In this document: in pieces, positions 32,845-43,056 of the stretch
Layout: each line of letters begins with the position of its first letter
How positions within the stretch are numbered: the first letter of the stretch is position 1
From: Nitzschia sp. DOCU1
Taxonomy: Eukaryota; Bacillariophyta; Bacillariophyceae; Bacillariales; Bacillariaceae
DNA length: 64,000 nt
NCBI GenBank assembly: GCA_951394045.1
Contig: OX595999.1
Coordinates: 1,612,001-1,676,000 of the forward strand
Direction: 5' to 3'
Program-made: the position numbers and the translations under genes
Notes under the pieces: generated by a model
What the model saw: the letters and a program-made list of their open reading frames with translations, nothing else
Databases searched by the model: none
What the model was told of the DNA's origin: nothing

Positions 32845-34374
32845 CTACGGACTAAAGCCGTTTCGTAGGACAGAAGCTTCCTGTAGTTCGAGCTCAATTC
32901 CCACTTCATTTGGCTTTGTGAATTCCGCCCGCCACTCATAGACGCACATTCCCAAACCCTCATTGGTATAGCACGCCTTGGCCGAGTTTTGTAAAAAGAA
33001 AAAGATCGGCCGTCCATTGGCATCCAACTTGGGTCGAAATCCATCTTTGAGGACTTGCTCGTATAGTTGCTTGCGGACTTGAGAAATCTCGACATCTTGG
33101 GCTTCTCCTCCAAATGGTACAGTTGCCACTTTGCGTCGGGGTTGATAGACATAGGCACAACCAGGTTCACTTCCTTGTGTGGCTTCCTCATCGGGACCGG
33201 CAATGGGCCATTCCGGGTTGGTTTGAAATTCCACCGACAAGGGAATCTTCCAGGTCAATTGTAACTTTCCGTCACTAGAGCGGGGTACCAGTTGCACTTC
33301 CACGGGACTCGTCGTTACATAACGTTGTCGAGTCGGTCCCATGGTCTTGATGATACATGAAAAGGCATGATTGGGAATAAAAGTCGCTGTACTATCCTCG
33401 CGCGACCCCGTTTCCAGGACGGTTGGTTGAACGACCCATCGTGCTGGAATATCATAGGTTTGATAATTTCCAAACAAGGATGGTTCCTTGCGATTGACTC
33501 GGGGCAAAAGTTCCGCCGAAGGTGTCATGCCGATATGATACCAATCCCAAAAGCGTGGAGCAATTTGTCTACCAATGGTTCCTACCAAATCACCACCATT
33601 ATCCACCAACTTGTCTAGTTGTGCCACAACCTTGTTTCCTTGCAAGGTAAGAGTCGATGATCCCAATAACAAGATCCGTGGTGCCCAAAAGGTCGGCCAC
33701 ATGACGGACAATTCCCATTGCAATTCGACTTGATTGTCCGACGTTTGTTGACCACTCACAATGGCTAAATCGACCGCCTTGTAAAACGGCAAAGCGTGTT
33801 GCTCTAGCTCTTGCAGTGGCGTCTTGCTAGACTTGGCAATATTAGGCAAGGGACACGTCCAATCCAGTTTTGAAGCATACGTGTACTCCAGGTTAGGAGG
33901 TGCCGCTCCTTGATATAACAGAGCATTGATTTGACTTTGCAACGCACTCGCCAAATTGGCCACTGTTGGAGTTTCAAAGACTTGACGGTCATCAAATCGT
34001 TGAAATCGGGTAATTTCTGGTGTGTTTTCAAACGCTAATGAGGCCGCATTTTGTTCATCGATTTCATCGTAAAATTCTTCCTTTTCCTTGTTGCCACCAA
34101 AAAATTCGGCTCCAGCAATACCTGCAGGGGCCTCATCGTCTTCTTCCAAAATGGGGGATTGTTTCTTATTTTGCGGCTGAGAGTATAACGGCGTGGTATA
34201 ATGGTGACGACTACCAGTTGCCTGCAAACCAAAGGCGTGCGTCGAAGACAAGGAAAGAAGAATCAGCCATCCAGTCACTGCTATCGGGGCGAGAGGGAAA
34301 AAGTGTAGCGAGGGCGACCTTCTTGCTGGCAGCATCGCCGTGCCGCCACTATCTGTTGACCGTATCGTCGCCAT
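32845..34374 (-). CDS. Plastid-targeted DUF2358-SOUL domain protein
   Basis: ATG at 34374 gives 509 residues (the frame extends to a GTG at 34401). The N terminus has a hydrophobic signal (about 27-45) ending STHAFGLQ. Phe directly after the predicted cut is the hallmark of the ASAFAP motif that sends proteins through the diatom plastid envelope. The middle part (about 155-280) fits DUF2358, a SnoaL-like fold: LPFYKAVDLAIV, then WELSVMWPTFWAPRILLLGSS, then LTLQGNKVVAQLDKL. The C-terminal part, with YVYQPRRKVATVPFGGEAQD and RKQLYEQVLKDGF, ending near FTKPNEVGIELEL, resembles the SOUL heme-binding family. Plant plastid proteins combine the same two domains. A tetrapyrrole or plastoglobule link is inference; heme ligation cannot be judged here. 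Confidence 0.72.
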   Translation of the reverse strand: MATIRSTDSGGTAMLPARRSPSLHFFPLAPIAVTGWLILLSLSSTHAFGLQATGSRHHYTTPLYSQPQNKKQSPILEEDDEAPAGIAGAEFFGGNKEKEEFYDEIDEQNAASLAFENTPEITRFQRFDDRQVFETPTVANLASALQSQINALLYQGAAPPNLEYTYASKLDWTCPLPNIAKSSKTPLQELEQHALPFYKAVDLAIVSGQQTSDNQVELQWELSVMWPTFWAPRILLLGSSTLTLQGNKVVAQLDKLVDNGGDLVGTIGRQIAPRFWDWYHIGMTPSAELLPRVNRKEPSLFGNYQTYDIPARWVVQPTVLETGSREDSTATFIPNHAFSCIIKTMGPTRQRYVTTSPVEVQLVPRSSDGKLQLTWKIPLSVEFQTNPEWPIAGPDEEATQGSEPGCAYVYQPRRKVATVPFGGEAQDVEISQVRKQLYEQVLKDGFRPKLDANGRPIFFFLQNSAKACYTNEGLGMCVYEWRAEFTKPNEVGIELELQEASVLRNGFSP

Positions 34375-34494
34375 GATGCTTCTGTAGGTTAGCTTCTTCA
34401 CAAGTAGTAGTTAGATGTTGGATGGACAAAAAGCACCACAAGGCATCATGGTGATGGCTGTTGATGTCGTTGATGACAAATCTTTCGTTTGTTA

Positions 34495-35038
34495 GAGCAC
34501 GGGCTATCTCTCGCGGTCAGACTGCGCGTACAGATTCCTTTTCTGTACGCGGTTTCTTGGTCAAACTAATCAACCGACCACGATTTTTTGTCTCATAACC
34601 TATTAATTCGAACGAGGGCGCGCAGAGGCTATCGCTCCATGACAGAACGGCTCGTTCAAACTGCTCTCGCGCGTCGAAACTGCGCGACTTAGTCAAACGA
34701 GTCGACCACCTCCTAGCTAGTTGTGCTACTTATTTGACCTCCTAACCCGCTAGCTACTTGTGGTGACTTTGGGGTCTTTATCATTGTGGATGATGCAAAG
34801 ATAGTGGTAGAGATGAGATGAGTTTTAAATGCGATAATGTAAAAATATTCGTTGTGCTGTTGCTGTCGTGTGAATCAAAATTCTGTACGCGAGATCTGTC
34901 CCCCTCGTTCAGATGGTCGGATCTGTACGTCAGATTCTGTTCCGTACAAAATTTATCGGGGAGTTAGCCCTTGCGCGCGGGTCAGAGTTCGAAAAAATTT
35001 GTACGCCGTGCCGTCTGACCGGGACTTAGCCCGTGCTC
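34495..35038. mobile_element. MITE-like element with TTA target duplication
   Basis: 544 bp flanked by TTA on both sides (34492-34494 and 35039-35041). The termini are inverted: the left end starts GAGCACGGGCTA and the right end is its exact complement for 12 bases, after which the arms stay similar (shared GGTCAGAC and CGTAC blocks) with small gaps. A hairpin of CGCGTACAG (34525-34533) with CTGTACGCG (34543-34551) lies inside the left arm. No coding frame of note. A TTA duplication fits PIF/Harbinger-type elements. Confidence 0.65.
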
Positions 35039-35315
35039 TTATGTGACGTGTTGCTTCTGGCCAAACACGTGGAAGCACAAAATGAAGAGTCCACGGAGTC
35101 ATTCATTTCAACGGCATAGCAGACAGGCGCCACAGACCTTTCCGACCGTCCGACACCAGCATTCGACCGAGTCGAAAAAGCGCGGGAACGAACGAAGCCG
35201 AACGAAAGGGACGATGACGATGATGATGACTTTCACTGTTTGGGAAATCTTGCCATTACTTTTTTCACTATACCACTACCGCCCCTAGCACCACTGCAGA
35301 CTCTATTCACACAGT

Positions 35316-36389
35316 ATGGAGTCCTTGATTACCCGAATTGAAGAGGGTGATCCAGACTTGACGACTCTCGCCTTGACGTCGGAGTGTGAATCGGTGGAAC
35401 AATTGAATCGGCTGCTGCAAGCCCTCCAGCAGAAACATCATTGCGTCGAGTCGGTGGTATATCGAGAATCCTTTTTTCCTTTGCGTAGAATTCGAGAACA
35501 TTTACCACGTGCCGACATTGTACGCATGCTCGAACAAGTCTCTCAGTATGCCACCCATACCTTGCAATTGCCACCGACCATGATGGGCATGGTACGAGGA
35601 CCCTTGGCGAGTTTGACGGTCGGCACTCAGGTCCAGCACTATCATGCCGATGAGGCGATCACCTTTGGAAGTGATGCCGACGTGTGGGCCATGGCGGAAC
35701 GTTTCCGAGAATGTACTCAGTTAACAACACTGGACTTGGAAGATTGTTATGTCTTGCGTAGTCGACCGCCTAGTTTGGATCCTATACTACAAGTTATTGC
35801 CGAAAAGGACACGCTACAATTACTCCACCTTTCTTGTCATCCTGAACAACAAATCAAACAACCCTTGTTGACTACCCACGGTCTTGAGACACTTCTTTTG
35901 CCTACAACGTTTTCGTTAGAAACGTTGAATTTGAGTCGATTGGGTCTCGAGGACGAACACTTTGGAATATTGGCACAAGCTTTATTGACCAGTACTGTCG
36001 GTACAACATTACAGTGGTTATGTTTGGATGGAAATCGACCCAGTCGTGCTGGAGTACAAGCAATCGCCAATGCCTTGTCGTACGAGGACACTACGCCCTC
36101 GCTTCGAGGTCTTTCTCTGTTGGAGACATGGCACACTAGCAATGCCGATTGGAGTCGTCTCTTTCCCGTCAATGCATCCTTACAACACTTGGAATTGGAT
36201 CACAAGTTCAACCACACGGAGGTGGAATCTTGGTTGATTCTCAATCGACAAGGACGAGCCGATTGGATACGAGAGGGTTCCATGCTTCCACTCAACTTGT
36301 GGCCACTCGTTTTGGAACCCCTCTCGGAATCGCCGGCTACAATTTGGTATATTCTACAATTCTTTTGTGAATCGTTACTTTTACGGTGA
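35316..36389 (+). CDS. Leucine-rich-repeat protein (RNase-inhibitor type)
   Basis: 357 residues from a clear ATG after a short open leader. The central part (about 130-300) has LRR signatures of the ribonuclease-inhibitor kind: CTQLTTLDLEDCYVL, then LETLNLSRLGLEDEHFGIL and LQWLCLDGNRPSRAGVQAIANAL, then ASLQHLELDHKF. The N-terminal 100 residues are helical with no known domain. No signal peptide or membrane segment. Such cytosolic or nuclear LRR proteins are numerous in diatoms and usually serve as protein-binding scaffolds; no partner can be named. It is divergent from the DUF2358-SOUL gene, with the MITE-like element between. Confidence 0.78.
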   Translation: MESLITRIEEGDPDLTTLALTSECESVEQLNRLLQALQQKHHCVESVVYRESFFPLRRIREHLPRADIVRMLEQVSQYATHTLQLPPTMMGMVRGPLASLTVGTQVQHYHADEAITFGSDADVWAMAERFRECTQLTTLDLEDCYVLRSRPPSLDPILQVIAEKDTLQLLHLSCHPEQQIKQPLLTTHGLETLLLPTTFSLETLNLSRLGLEDEHFGILAQALLTSTVGTTLQWLCLDGNRPSRAGVQAIANALSYEDTTPSLRGLSLLETWHTSNADWSRLFPVNASLQHLELDHKFNHTEVESWLILNRQGRADWIREGSMLPLNLWPLVLEPLSESPATIWYILQFFCESLLLR

Positions 36390-37524
36390 CATATTGCGAA
36401 ACAATTCGGGGCTGCGGCCAGAGGGTCTGGAACGGCAAATACTGCTACAAACGGCTACTGCTGGAGTAGTAGTAGCATACTGAAAACGGAGGACGACTGC
36501 TAGAGGTGGATGTGTGAGCGATGCAGCTGATGTGCACATTCTTGGTGCAAGAATGTCACGATGCGTGCTGTCTGCTGGCAAGGCGGTCCCAGCCAATCCT
36601 CGTCGCGGAAAGGTCTACATTACTACCAGAGTAGAGAACTACTAATAGTCGCTACAACCGCCGCCACTACCACCTTGGCGGCGGTATGCTGAAGTTATTT
36701 ACTAGTACTCCAGAACGACGCCATGCTTTCTGCTACTCCTCTAGCACTAGTACTAGCACGCTACTCTACGTACTGAAACTGTAGCTACTAGTAGTATCAT
36801 TACTCTTGCGGTGGAGCTGTGATGCTAGACCACGCTTGTCGTACTCTACTCTAGTATCATGACTACGCAAAGCAAAAAATATGGAAAGGGCCAGAAAAGA
36901 GCAGAAAGAAGCGGTGAAAATTATGCATTCGTGATTCCTATGGCTTCGACGCAACTAAAAATTATTTACAGTTCTGTATGCTGTGTGGGGATCATATTTC
37001 GATTGTCCCTGCATTAATATCCATATTGCCTTTGCTTTTCGATTGTGGTGCGTGCATTCCTCTTACCAGGTATTGATTCTGTTCCACTAAACAATTATGC
37101 TGACCAGACTGACGTGGAACTCGGGATCGAAACTGGCTTTGCATTGAACACTCGATAAACTTTTTAGACATGGCAGGGATAGTGATGATTCATGCGCAAA
37201 ACAGGTGGGGCATATCTAATGAAATTTCTGGTGATGTTAAGTAATGAGAGAACTTCATTTTCTCAGTTTTTCGGAGATATGGCAATGATGGATACTACGG
37301 CAAAACCTACCACAAAGCGCCACTAAATGGTGGACATTCTCACCGAAGAAGTTTCTCATCACGTTTTTGTATGATGCAAGGATCTCACCCGGCATCCGAA
37401 ACAAAAGGGCACTCCTCTAAAATCCCAACGACTTCACAGCAAACTCATCATTAAAATGCGAGGGCAGCTACCCACTTCTGGCAGTGGACACAACCAAAAA
37501 TACCATAGCAAACAACCGGCAATC
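36390..37524. repeat. Upstream flank of duplicated module, copy 1
   Basis: No gene supported. Stretches here recur, diverged, at 40190-41260 and again at 43465-44180 (for example CTCTTGCnGTGGAGCTGTGAT, then CGGTGAAAATTA.GCA and GCTGTGTGGGGATCATAT). CTACTAGTAGTATC-type motifs are dense. It is the upstream flank carried along with the two-gene module. Confidence 0.6.
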
Positions 37525-38007
37525 ATGAAGGCATCAAGGACTCTGCAGCACCTCTCTGCTCGGCGGCAAGCAAGCCATTTCCCACCCCGGTCGGATGATG
37601 GTAGCAGAGGTACTCGTCGAAGCTCTCAATCACCTCTATTCATCCTAGAAGATGAGGATCTAGTACCCAGCTTGATCCATGTAAACTCGACGTATTTGCC
37701 AAGTCTTCTGCGCTCCGACAACGCCGGTAGTCCTCGCCACCAGCACACGACGCAGCATCGACGACCTGGTGGGGGTGTCCCTTGTCAACAAAATAATTAT
37801 CTTGTTCGGCAATCATACCAGATAACGGAAAAAGAATCCCCAGAATATATGGAACAAAATGCTAGTACAAGTACCACCTACAAACTTTCAACCACGACGG
37901 ATGCTTCCCTCCAAGAAGTTTTAGTAGCACTCATTGATGCGGCCCTGGAAATTGTCGGTGACAATTCGAATACTAGTGGTGATGACGAAGAAAAGCCACG
38001 AGACTAA
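37525..38007 (+). CDS. Small disordered protein of the duplicated module, copy 1
   Basis: 160 residues if it starts at ATG 37525; an upstream ATG at 37456 would add 23 residues. The shorter form is chosen because the start MKA is conserved in the paralogue at 44242, where the equivalent upstream ATG frame runs into a stop. No known domain. Conserved blocks between the paralogues: RRQASHFPPRSDDGSRGTRR, FILEDEDL, YLPSLLR, RPGGGV, and a C-terminal helix LIDAALEIVGDN. Conservation at protein level, with changes mostly in linkers, suggests it was selected as a protein. It is convergent with an F-box gene 420 bp downstream. Confidence 0.6.
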   Translation: MKASRTLQHLSARRQASHFPPRSDDGSRGTRRSSQSPLFILEDEDLVPSLIHVNSTYLPSLLRSDNAGSPRHQHTTQHRRPGGGVPCQQNNYLVRQSYQITEKESPEYMEQNASTSTTYKLSTTTDASLQEVLVALIDAALEIVGDNSNTSGDDEEKPRD

Positions 38008-38425
38008 AAAATAATAATATTGTATTTCTAACGTAACAAGTAGGAGCTCGTGAGCTTCTTTTAGTAGTAGTAGTACAAGAAGTACAAGAAATGTTAATGG
38101 ATAGTACTACTTGCCAGCAGGCTGCTGAGAATCGCATAGTAGTAGACAAGGAACGTGGTGGTGGGACGCGCAACTACCGGTACCTACTACGACTAGTAGT
38201 AGTCCCCGTCGCTTCTTCCCCGTAAGTAAATACCCGCCTTAAACTGGTTAGCTTTAGAACTGCTTCATATTGCCCTGATCTTTTTGCAACTTCTTTTATC
38301 GCATGTAGTATGAATCGTTTCTTGTTGGCGGCTCGCCGCCCTGGCCACAAGAAGAAGGGATGATGATAGGTCGTTGTAGAAGAAGCGACCTTGAAAATCA
38401 GAGCAGAAGTGATGATGCGTGGATA

Positions 38426-39535
38426 CTATTCATGATATTCGACCCCCCTCGACGAGCAGTAGTTTAAATCTGCTGCAAGTTCGTTAAGGCTCCCCCCCCC
38501 CCCCCCCCCCGGAGAAATGGATGATGTGCAGATAGTATTCGTGGCGACCGTCCAACGCACAAGACGCGGCATTTGAACGTAAAAGTCCTCCCATGTCTTA
38601 CTGCTAACATCACTGAGATGTTGATCATGAAAGTGCTGAAACAAGCCACTCCTTTTTACCCTCATTTCCGCTGGGGTGGAAGCTGGGAAGGAAAGAAGGC
38701 TCACCTCGCGTAGAGAATGCCCAAGCGGAAACAGATCTTGTAGCTGCCACGACGAATCCCACCCTATGACATGCAACACTTGTAGATTTGGTGCATGCCG
38801 CACAATTCTTTGAAGCAAATCAGTCGTGTTCGATAATTTATTTTTTCCCCACTCTTGAACGACAAGCTTGGTCAAACGTGGCATGGCAGGGCGACCAGCC
38901 CAATGAGATGCAGAAATCGATGGAATGAGCCGCAGAATTATGTCCCTGAGCAGATAGCGAAGTTGAAGCTCTTCCAAGTGACACAGCCGGCTGGGATCTA
39001 GTATCGACTCGCTCTCTTGAAATCCACAATCTCCAGTGCCGTTTCCATAAATATCCAGTCTAGTGACTTTTTTCGATGCGTCGTCAGCCGGAAGCTTCGA
39101 AGCCGTCTCCCAAGTCACTTCATTGTAGTATCGCTCCAAGCAGGAGGGTAGTAGACAGAGAGGAAGTCGGTTGTCAATAGCATATTGCCCTTGCTTGCTA
39201 TTGTTGCTACCTGTTCCAATCAGCAACAATCGCATTGATGACGATTGTGACGCTTGATTCCACACTTTGGAGACACGACGGCAACTGGAGAATTGGTCTT
39301 TCCACGGAAGGAATCCGATAATGTAGCCGACAATCAAATCAATCGAAAGTGCATGGTCCATGGAACTCATGCCTCTGTTGTTGATGCTGCTGCTGGTACT
39401 GTCGATCACGACCCGACGACGCTTTTTGAGGGGCGATACTGCGCGGCTTCCGTCGTCATCATGTTTAGCAGGACGCTGTTGCTTGTTTGGTCGGGGAGTT
39501 GGGAGTATCCGAATTGGCTCGACACGAAATCCCAC
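38426..39535 (-). pseudogene. F-box protein, copy 1, probably decaying
   Basis: The frame encodes an F-box (SIDLIVGYIIGFLPWKDQFS then SCRRVSKVWNQAS), a KKRRR nuclear signal and an LRR-like region, as in the paralogue at 45134-46369. The N-terminal 50 residues of the paralogue are cut off here: a 10-bp deletion near 39554 shifts the frame, and the paralogue's Met57 codon is changed to ATA. The frame then opens at a GTG (39535), and the first in-frame ATG is at 39373, directly before the F-box, giving 315 residues. Near the 3' end a 19-bp C tract adds a run of glycines and moves the C terminus into a different frame from the paralogue. It may be a shortened functional protein or an early pseudogene. 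F-box proteins are SCF ubiquitin-ligase substrate receptors. Confidence 0.65.
38492..38510. repeat. Poly-C tract (19 bp) inside the F-box frame
   Basis: Nineteen consecutive C on the plus strand (G in the coding strand). The paralogous site at 45166-45170 has five. Such a tract is prone to slippage, so its true length in the organism and in the assembly is uncertain. Confidence 0.9.
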
Positions 39536-40189
39536 TATTCCATCTTTGCTGTAGGTGAGGAGGATGAGTTGTCATTGTAAGACGATGAAAAATCATTGGC
39601 CATGCTGCACTCGTTGGGACGACGATCCCCTTGCATGGGGCAGAGGAATCGCACAAATGAAACTGATGCTGCTGGATTGCTGTGGACGATCATTATGAAT
39701 TGGAAAAGTCAAATAGAGCAAGGTCTGCTGGGTTTTGTCTCTATAGATGAGGTTGTGTTTGTCATGGACTTTGTGGTGGGGTCGGATCGAAATCCTGTTT
39801 GGATCCGGCTCTTCTCGCTTGATCGATTTCCTCGATTTGGCGACGGATCGGTTGACGAATGTGAGTTGTCGGCTGGCGCGTCGGACCGCCCAGCGCCCTT
39901 TTTAACAACATGTGGATGACGTGGTCAAGAAATCGACCATTTCGACCCGACCCCGTTGTATCCACAGGGTTCAACGCCGCGGATCACGGCCTCGGCACGC
40001 TTCACCACAATCTAACGCATGGGACTGAACTCTTCGGATCGTCCGCTTGGTGCAAGTTATTTGTCTGGCTGTCAGCCGGATAACACATACTTTGATGAAT
40101 TAGATGCTTTTTAATACTTTTTGACGGCTCATTCCAGACGCTTAATCTTAGATTTCTTAACTGGCGCTTGCTGTTCGAATGTCTCAAAC

Positions 40190-41295
40190 GGCAACTACTG
40201 CTGCAAGAGGCTACTAGGTAGAGCAGCATGATGAAAAAGACACCGACTGCTAGCTAGTAGAGGCAGTCTTTCCACTACATGGATGAGTGAGCCAATGATG
40301 AGCATGTTGGTGCAATGCCATGGCTTTTAAATTCGTTACATCATGACAGGAAGCGCCGCGCCCAATCCACATGCTGGTCTGGCAAGGCGGTCCCAGCAGG
40401 CAATCCTCGTCGCGGACAGGTTTGCTGCAGTACTACTACTAGAGAAATACTAGTAGCTAACCATCGCCACCACCACCTGGGCGGTATGATGCAGTAACTC
40501 ACTAGTACTCCAGAGCAATGCTCTGCTTTCTGCTAGCACTCTCGCTGCCACTACAGTGCTGGTACTCCAACCCCACATTGTTGCGTAATACTCTACTAGC
40601 ATGCTGCTCTACGTACTGGAACTGTAGCTAGTAGTACTATCATTACTCTTGCAGTGGAGCTGTGATGTTACTACTAGACCACGTTTGTCGTACTAGTAGC
40701 ATCATAGCTGGGTGGTTGTTTTGGCTCAACCTACCCGCCTGCGATCACGCCACAGCACCTCTCTGGTGCCCTCCTGCTGGCCCCCTCCTTGCTTCCGTCC
40801 TGCTGCTGATGACTTTCTACCGGTGGTAGAGGTGACATACCAGGACTACGGACACACGCATACTTTACGACAATACTTTTCCTGGAGCACACATCTTGCC
40901 TCACAAGAGCATCGAGGAAACAGCAGGCCAACAGTGTAGCCGTATCGTGGAACTACGTAAAACAAAAAGTACGGAAAAGAGCACAAACGGGGCGGTGAAA
41001 ATTACGCAATCCATATGATTCCTGAGGGTTCGACGCAACTAAATATTATGCTGTGTGGGGATCATATTGATTGCCCCTGACTGAAAAGGGTGTGTTCTCC
41101 CGGCACATTTGCCACACAATAAGAATATCGAAACAGTTTAGTCATCGGCGTGACTGAAAGCAACGTCACAAAAGGTCGGTGAAAATTAAAAATGAAGATT
41201 AGAGGCCAATAACAATTATGCTCGTTGTGCATTCATATCGATGTTCGATGACCTGCTGCTGATAACGACGACTCTCTACCGGTAGAGGTGAAATA
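40190..41295. repeat. Upstream flank of duplicated module, copy 2
   Basis: Diverged copy of the flank at 36390-37440. No gene. It contains the sequence ATACCAGGACTACGG at about 40837-40851, which matches the two sides of the nearby DNA transposon with the element missing. CTACTAGTAG-type motifs are common. Confidence 0.65.
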
Positions 41296-41415
41296 CCAGG
41301 AATACTCGGCAAAATGTCGCGCATTCTCGCCTATCGTTCGATAAGGCCTGAGTTCTAATAGCCGTATACGTCATCAGGCTTTTTATGTAGCATTATGGGC
41401 ATATATATTTCAAAA

Positions 41416-41510
41416 CGTCCGGAAATCGTCCAAGCGTCGGCAAATCGTCCAAGCGTCCAGAAATCGTCCAAGCGTCGGCAAATCGTCCAAGCATCCAGAA
41501 ATCGTCCGAA
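41416..41510 (+). repeat. Left subterminal array, five 19-bp units
   Basis: Units of the form CGTCCGGAAATCGTCCAAG alternate with CGTCGGCAAATCGTCCAAG, so a 38-bp higher-order period is visible. It lies about 115 bp inside the left inverted repeat of the transposon. Confidence 0.85.
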
Positions 41511-41566
41511 CAAATCAATCGTCGGGACCTTAACAGTTCGAAAAGAGCGGTAGCCGTATCACTCGT

Positions 41567-42082
41567 ATGCAAACGGCTACCGGTATGTATGCACAAAAAC
41601 TCAATTGCACTGATACTGATCGCACAACTTACATCAATCAACCACAAAAAAGCGTCCCTCCCTTATCTCTACTCTACAGAAACTGTCGCCACCTCAGCCA
41701 CCTCAGACGATGGACATTCTTTCAGCTAGGGATGTTCTCGACAAAGGGCTCGCCATTATGGGCATGCGCACTGATGGCAGGTCAAGGTCTGCTTGCTTCT
41801 TCTGGCAAAAAAGCGATAGCAGACCGCGGCTTTCGGTCTCGGAATGAACTTGACAATAATCTATTGAGTCTACCTAATGGTACAGACTCACGAGGAGGAC
41901 TGGCCAATTTCAAAAGCCGTGCACGCTTACGGCACGAAACCTTTAATGGCCGCATGAAGTTCTTCAGAATTATGGAGGCCGTGTTCAAACATGGTGAAGC
42001 CAAGCACAAGATTGCCTTTGAGGCAGTTCTTGTCATCGTCCAGTACCAGATGGACGATGGCTCACCTATCTACAGCGTATAA
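41567..42082 (+). pseudogene. DDE_Tnp_4-type transposase, C-terminal remnant
   Basis: 171 codons from an ATG, but recognisable similarity begins only around residue 85. The region from KKAIADRGFRSRNELDNN through NFKSRARLRHETFNGRMKFF to AFEAVLVIVQYQMDDGSPIY matches the C-terminal half of Harbinger/IS5-type DDE endonucleases that are widespread in stramenopiles. The Asp of ADRGF and the Glu of RHETFNG would be the second and third catalytic residues. The first catalytic Asp region and the N-terminal DNA-binding part are missing, so the protein should be inactive. Confidence 0.7.
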
Positions 42083-42316
42083 TTCTCTAGAGTAATAATA
42101 ATAGACCAGTAGTACGAAGAGTCATACTATATTTTTGACACTAGTTACTAGCTTCTATTCAATGACAGTCTGGCACTGTCTACTCTCAGGCTATTCCGAG
42201 GTTAACTACTTGGAGGAAAAGCGCAGAGTAAAACGGGATGGGGAAAGAGCAAGACGCAATCAAGATGTAGAATTCTCTAGAGTAATAATAATAGACCAGT
42301 AGTACGAAGAGTCATA
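42081..42316. repeat. 46-bp direct repeat pair inside the transposon
   Basis: An identical 46-bp sequence occurs at 42081-42126 and 42271-42316, the first copy just after the transposase stop. Both begin AATTCTCTAGAGTAATAATA. Likely an internal duplication. Confidence 0.8.
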
Positions 42317-42429
42317 TCTAGCCTTTTGGCAGCTGCTGGGTAGAGCGCAAGTGTAGCAAACCAGAATGTATCAAAGGGCGACTACTGCTAGCTATTACTT
42401 GGAGGCCCGACATAAGGATAACTTCTCTA

Positions 42430-42906
42430 CTATTCGCTATCACTACCTTGATGCAAGGCTTTTGGCTCTTCCCACCAGTCGCTCAGCCAATCGTTGTCAC
42501 TCGTTTTCTTCCCACTGTCCGCTTCCTCGTCGTGACTCATAAATGCATCTTGTATTGCCTGGCCCTTTTGTTCTTCTGCCATTTTGATTCGACATGCGTT
42601 TTCTTCTCGTTGTACCAGTCGTTCCAATCGTTCCGCTTCGGCTTGTCGATCATAATTGGACCTGGCGGCGATCCCAGGATCACTAAATCTCAAAAGCCGC
42701 CGACAAGAATCTTTCAATGCTCGTCTGGTGATGAAGAAGCGATTCATCCTCCTCTGATGACGAGTCCTCCACTGATAATAGAGTTGTGGATGATGCGAGG
42801 AATGATTCGCTTGATCGCAGCAAGACAGTCGCCTTGTCGCTGCCGCCCGTTGCGCCAAGAAGAGCGATGATGCACGCCCAGTCGTTGCCGCCGCCGCCGC
42901 CTCCAT
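42430..42906 (-). CDS. Hypothetical protein within the transposon
   Basis: 158 residues from an ATG, on the strand opposite to the transposase. The middle and C-terminal parts look protein-like: an arginine-rich helix (RRALKDSCRRLLRFSDPG), a charged helix (QAEAERLERLVQREENACR) and an acidic tail with WLSDWWEEP. An overlapping frame (42913-42683) begins with an acidic SSSEEDE stretch, so the true product may combine both frames after an indel or intron. PIF/Harbinger elements carry a second, Myb-like gene, but I do not see a Myb motif here. Function unknown. Confidence 0.4.
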   Translation of the reverse strand: MEAAAAATTGRASSLFLAQRAAATRRLSCCDQANHSSHHPQLYYQWRTRHQRRMNRFFITRRALKDSCRRLLRFSDPGIAARSNYDRQAEAERLERLVQREENACRIKMAEEQKGQAIQDAFMSHDEEADSGKKTSDNDWLSDWWEEPKALHQGSDSE

Positions 42907-43056
42907 CAGTCAAAGCACCAAGTAGCAGTCAAGACGCAGAGATGTAGCGTATGGCAAAGTAATAAATCCGTAGACGCTCCTTTGGTGACATTTGCCATCG
43001 TCGCGGGCGTCGAAGCAATTAAATGGTGATATCATTGAAGGAAGATTCATCAATCG

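Larger units (their letters stand above)
37450..40166. repeat. Tandem segmental duplication, unit 1 core
   Basis: The gene pair and flanks recur at about 44175-46847 in the same order and orientation. Identity is very high from about 39590 to 40166 and lower in intergenic parts. The right-hand boundary is the CTGGCG(C/T)TTGC stretch, after which the copies diverge. Confidence 0.88.
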
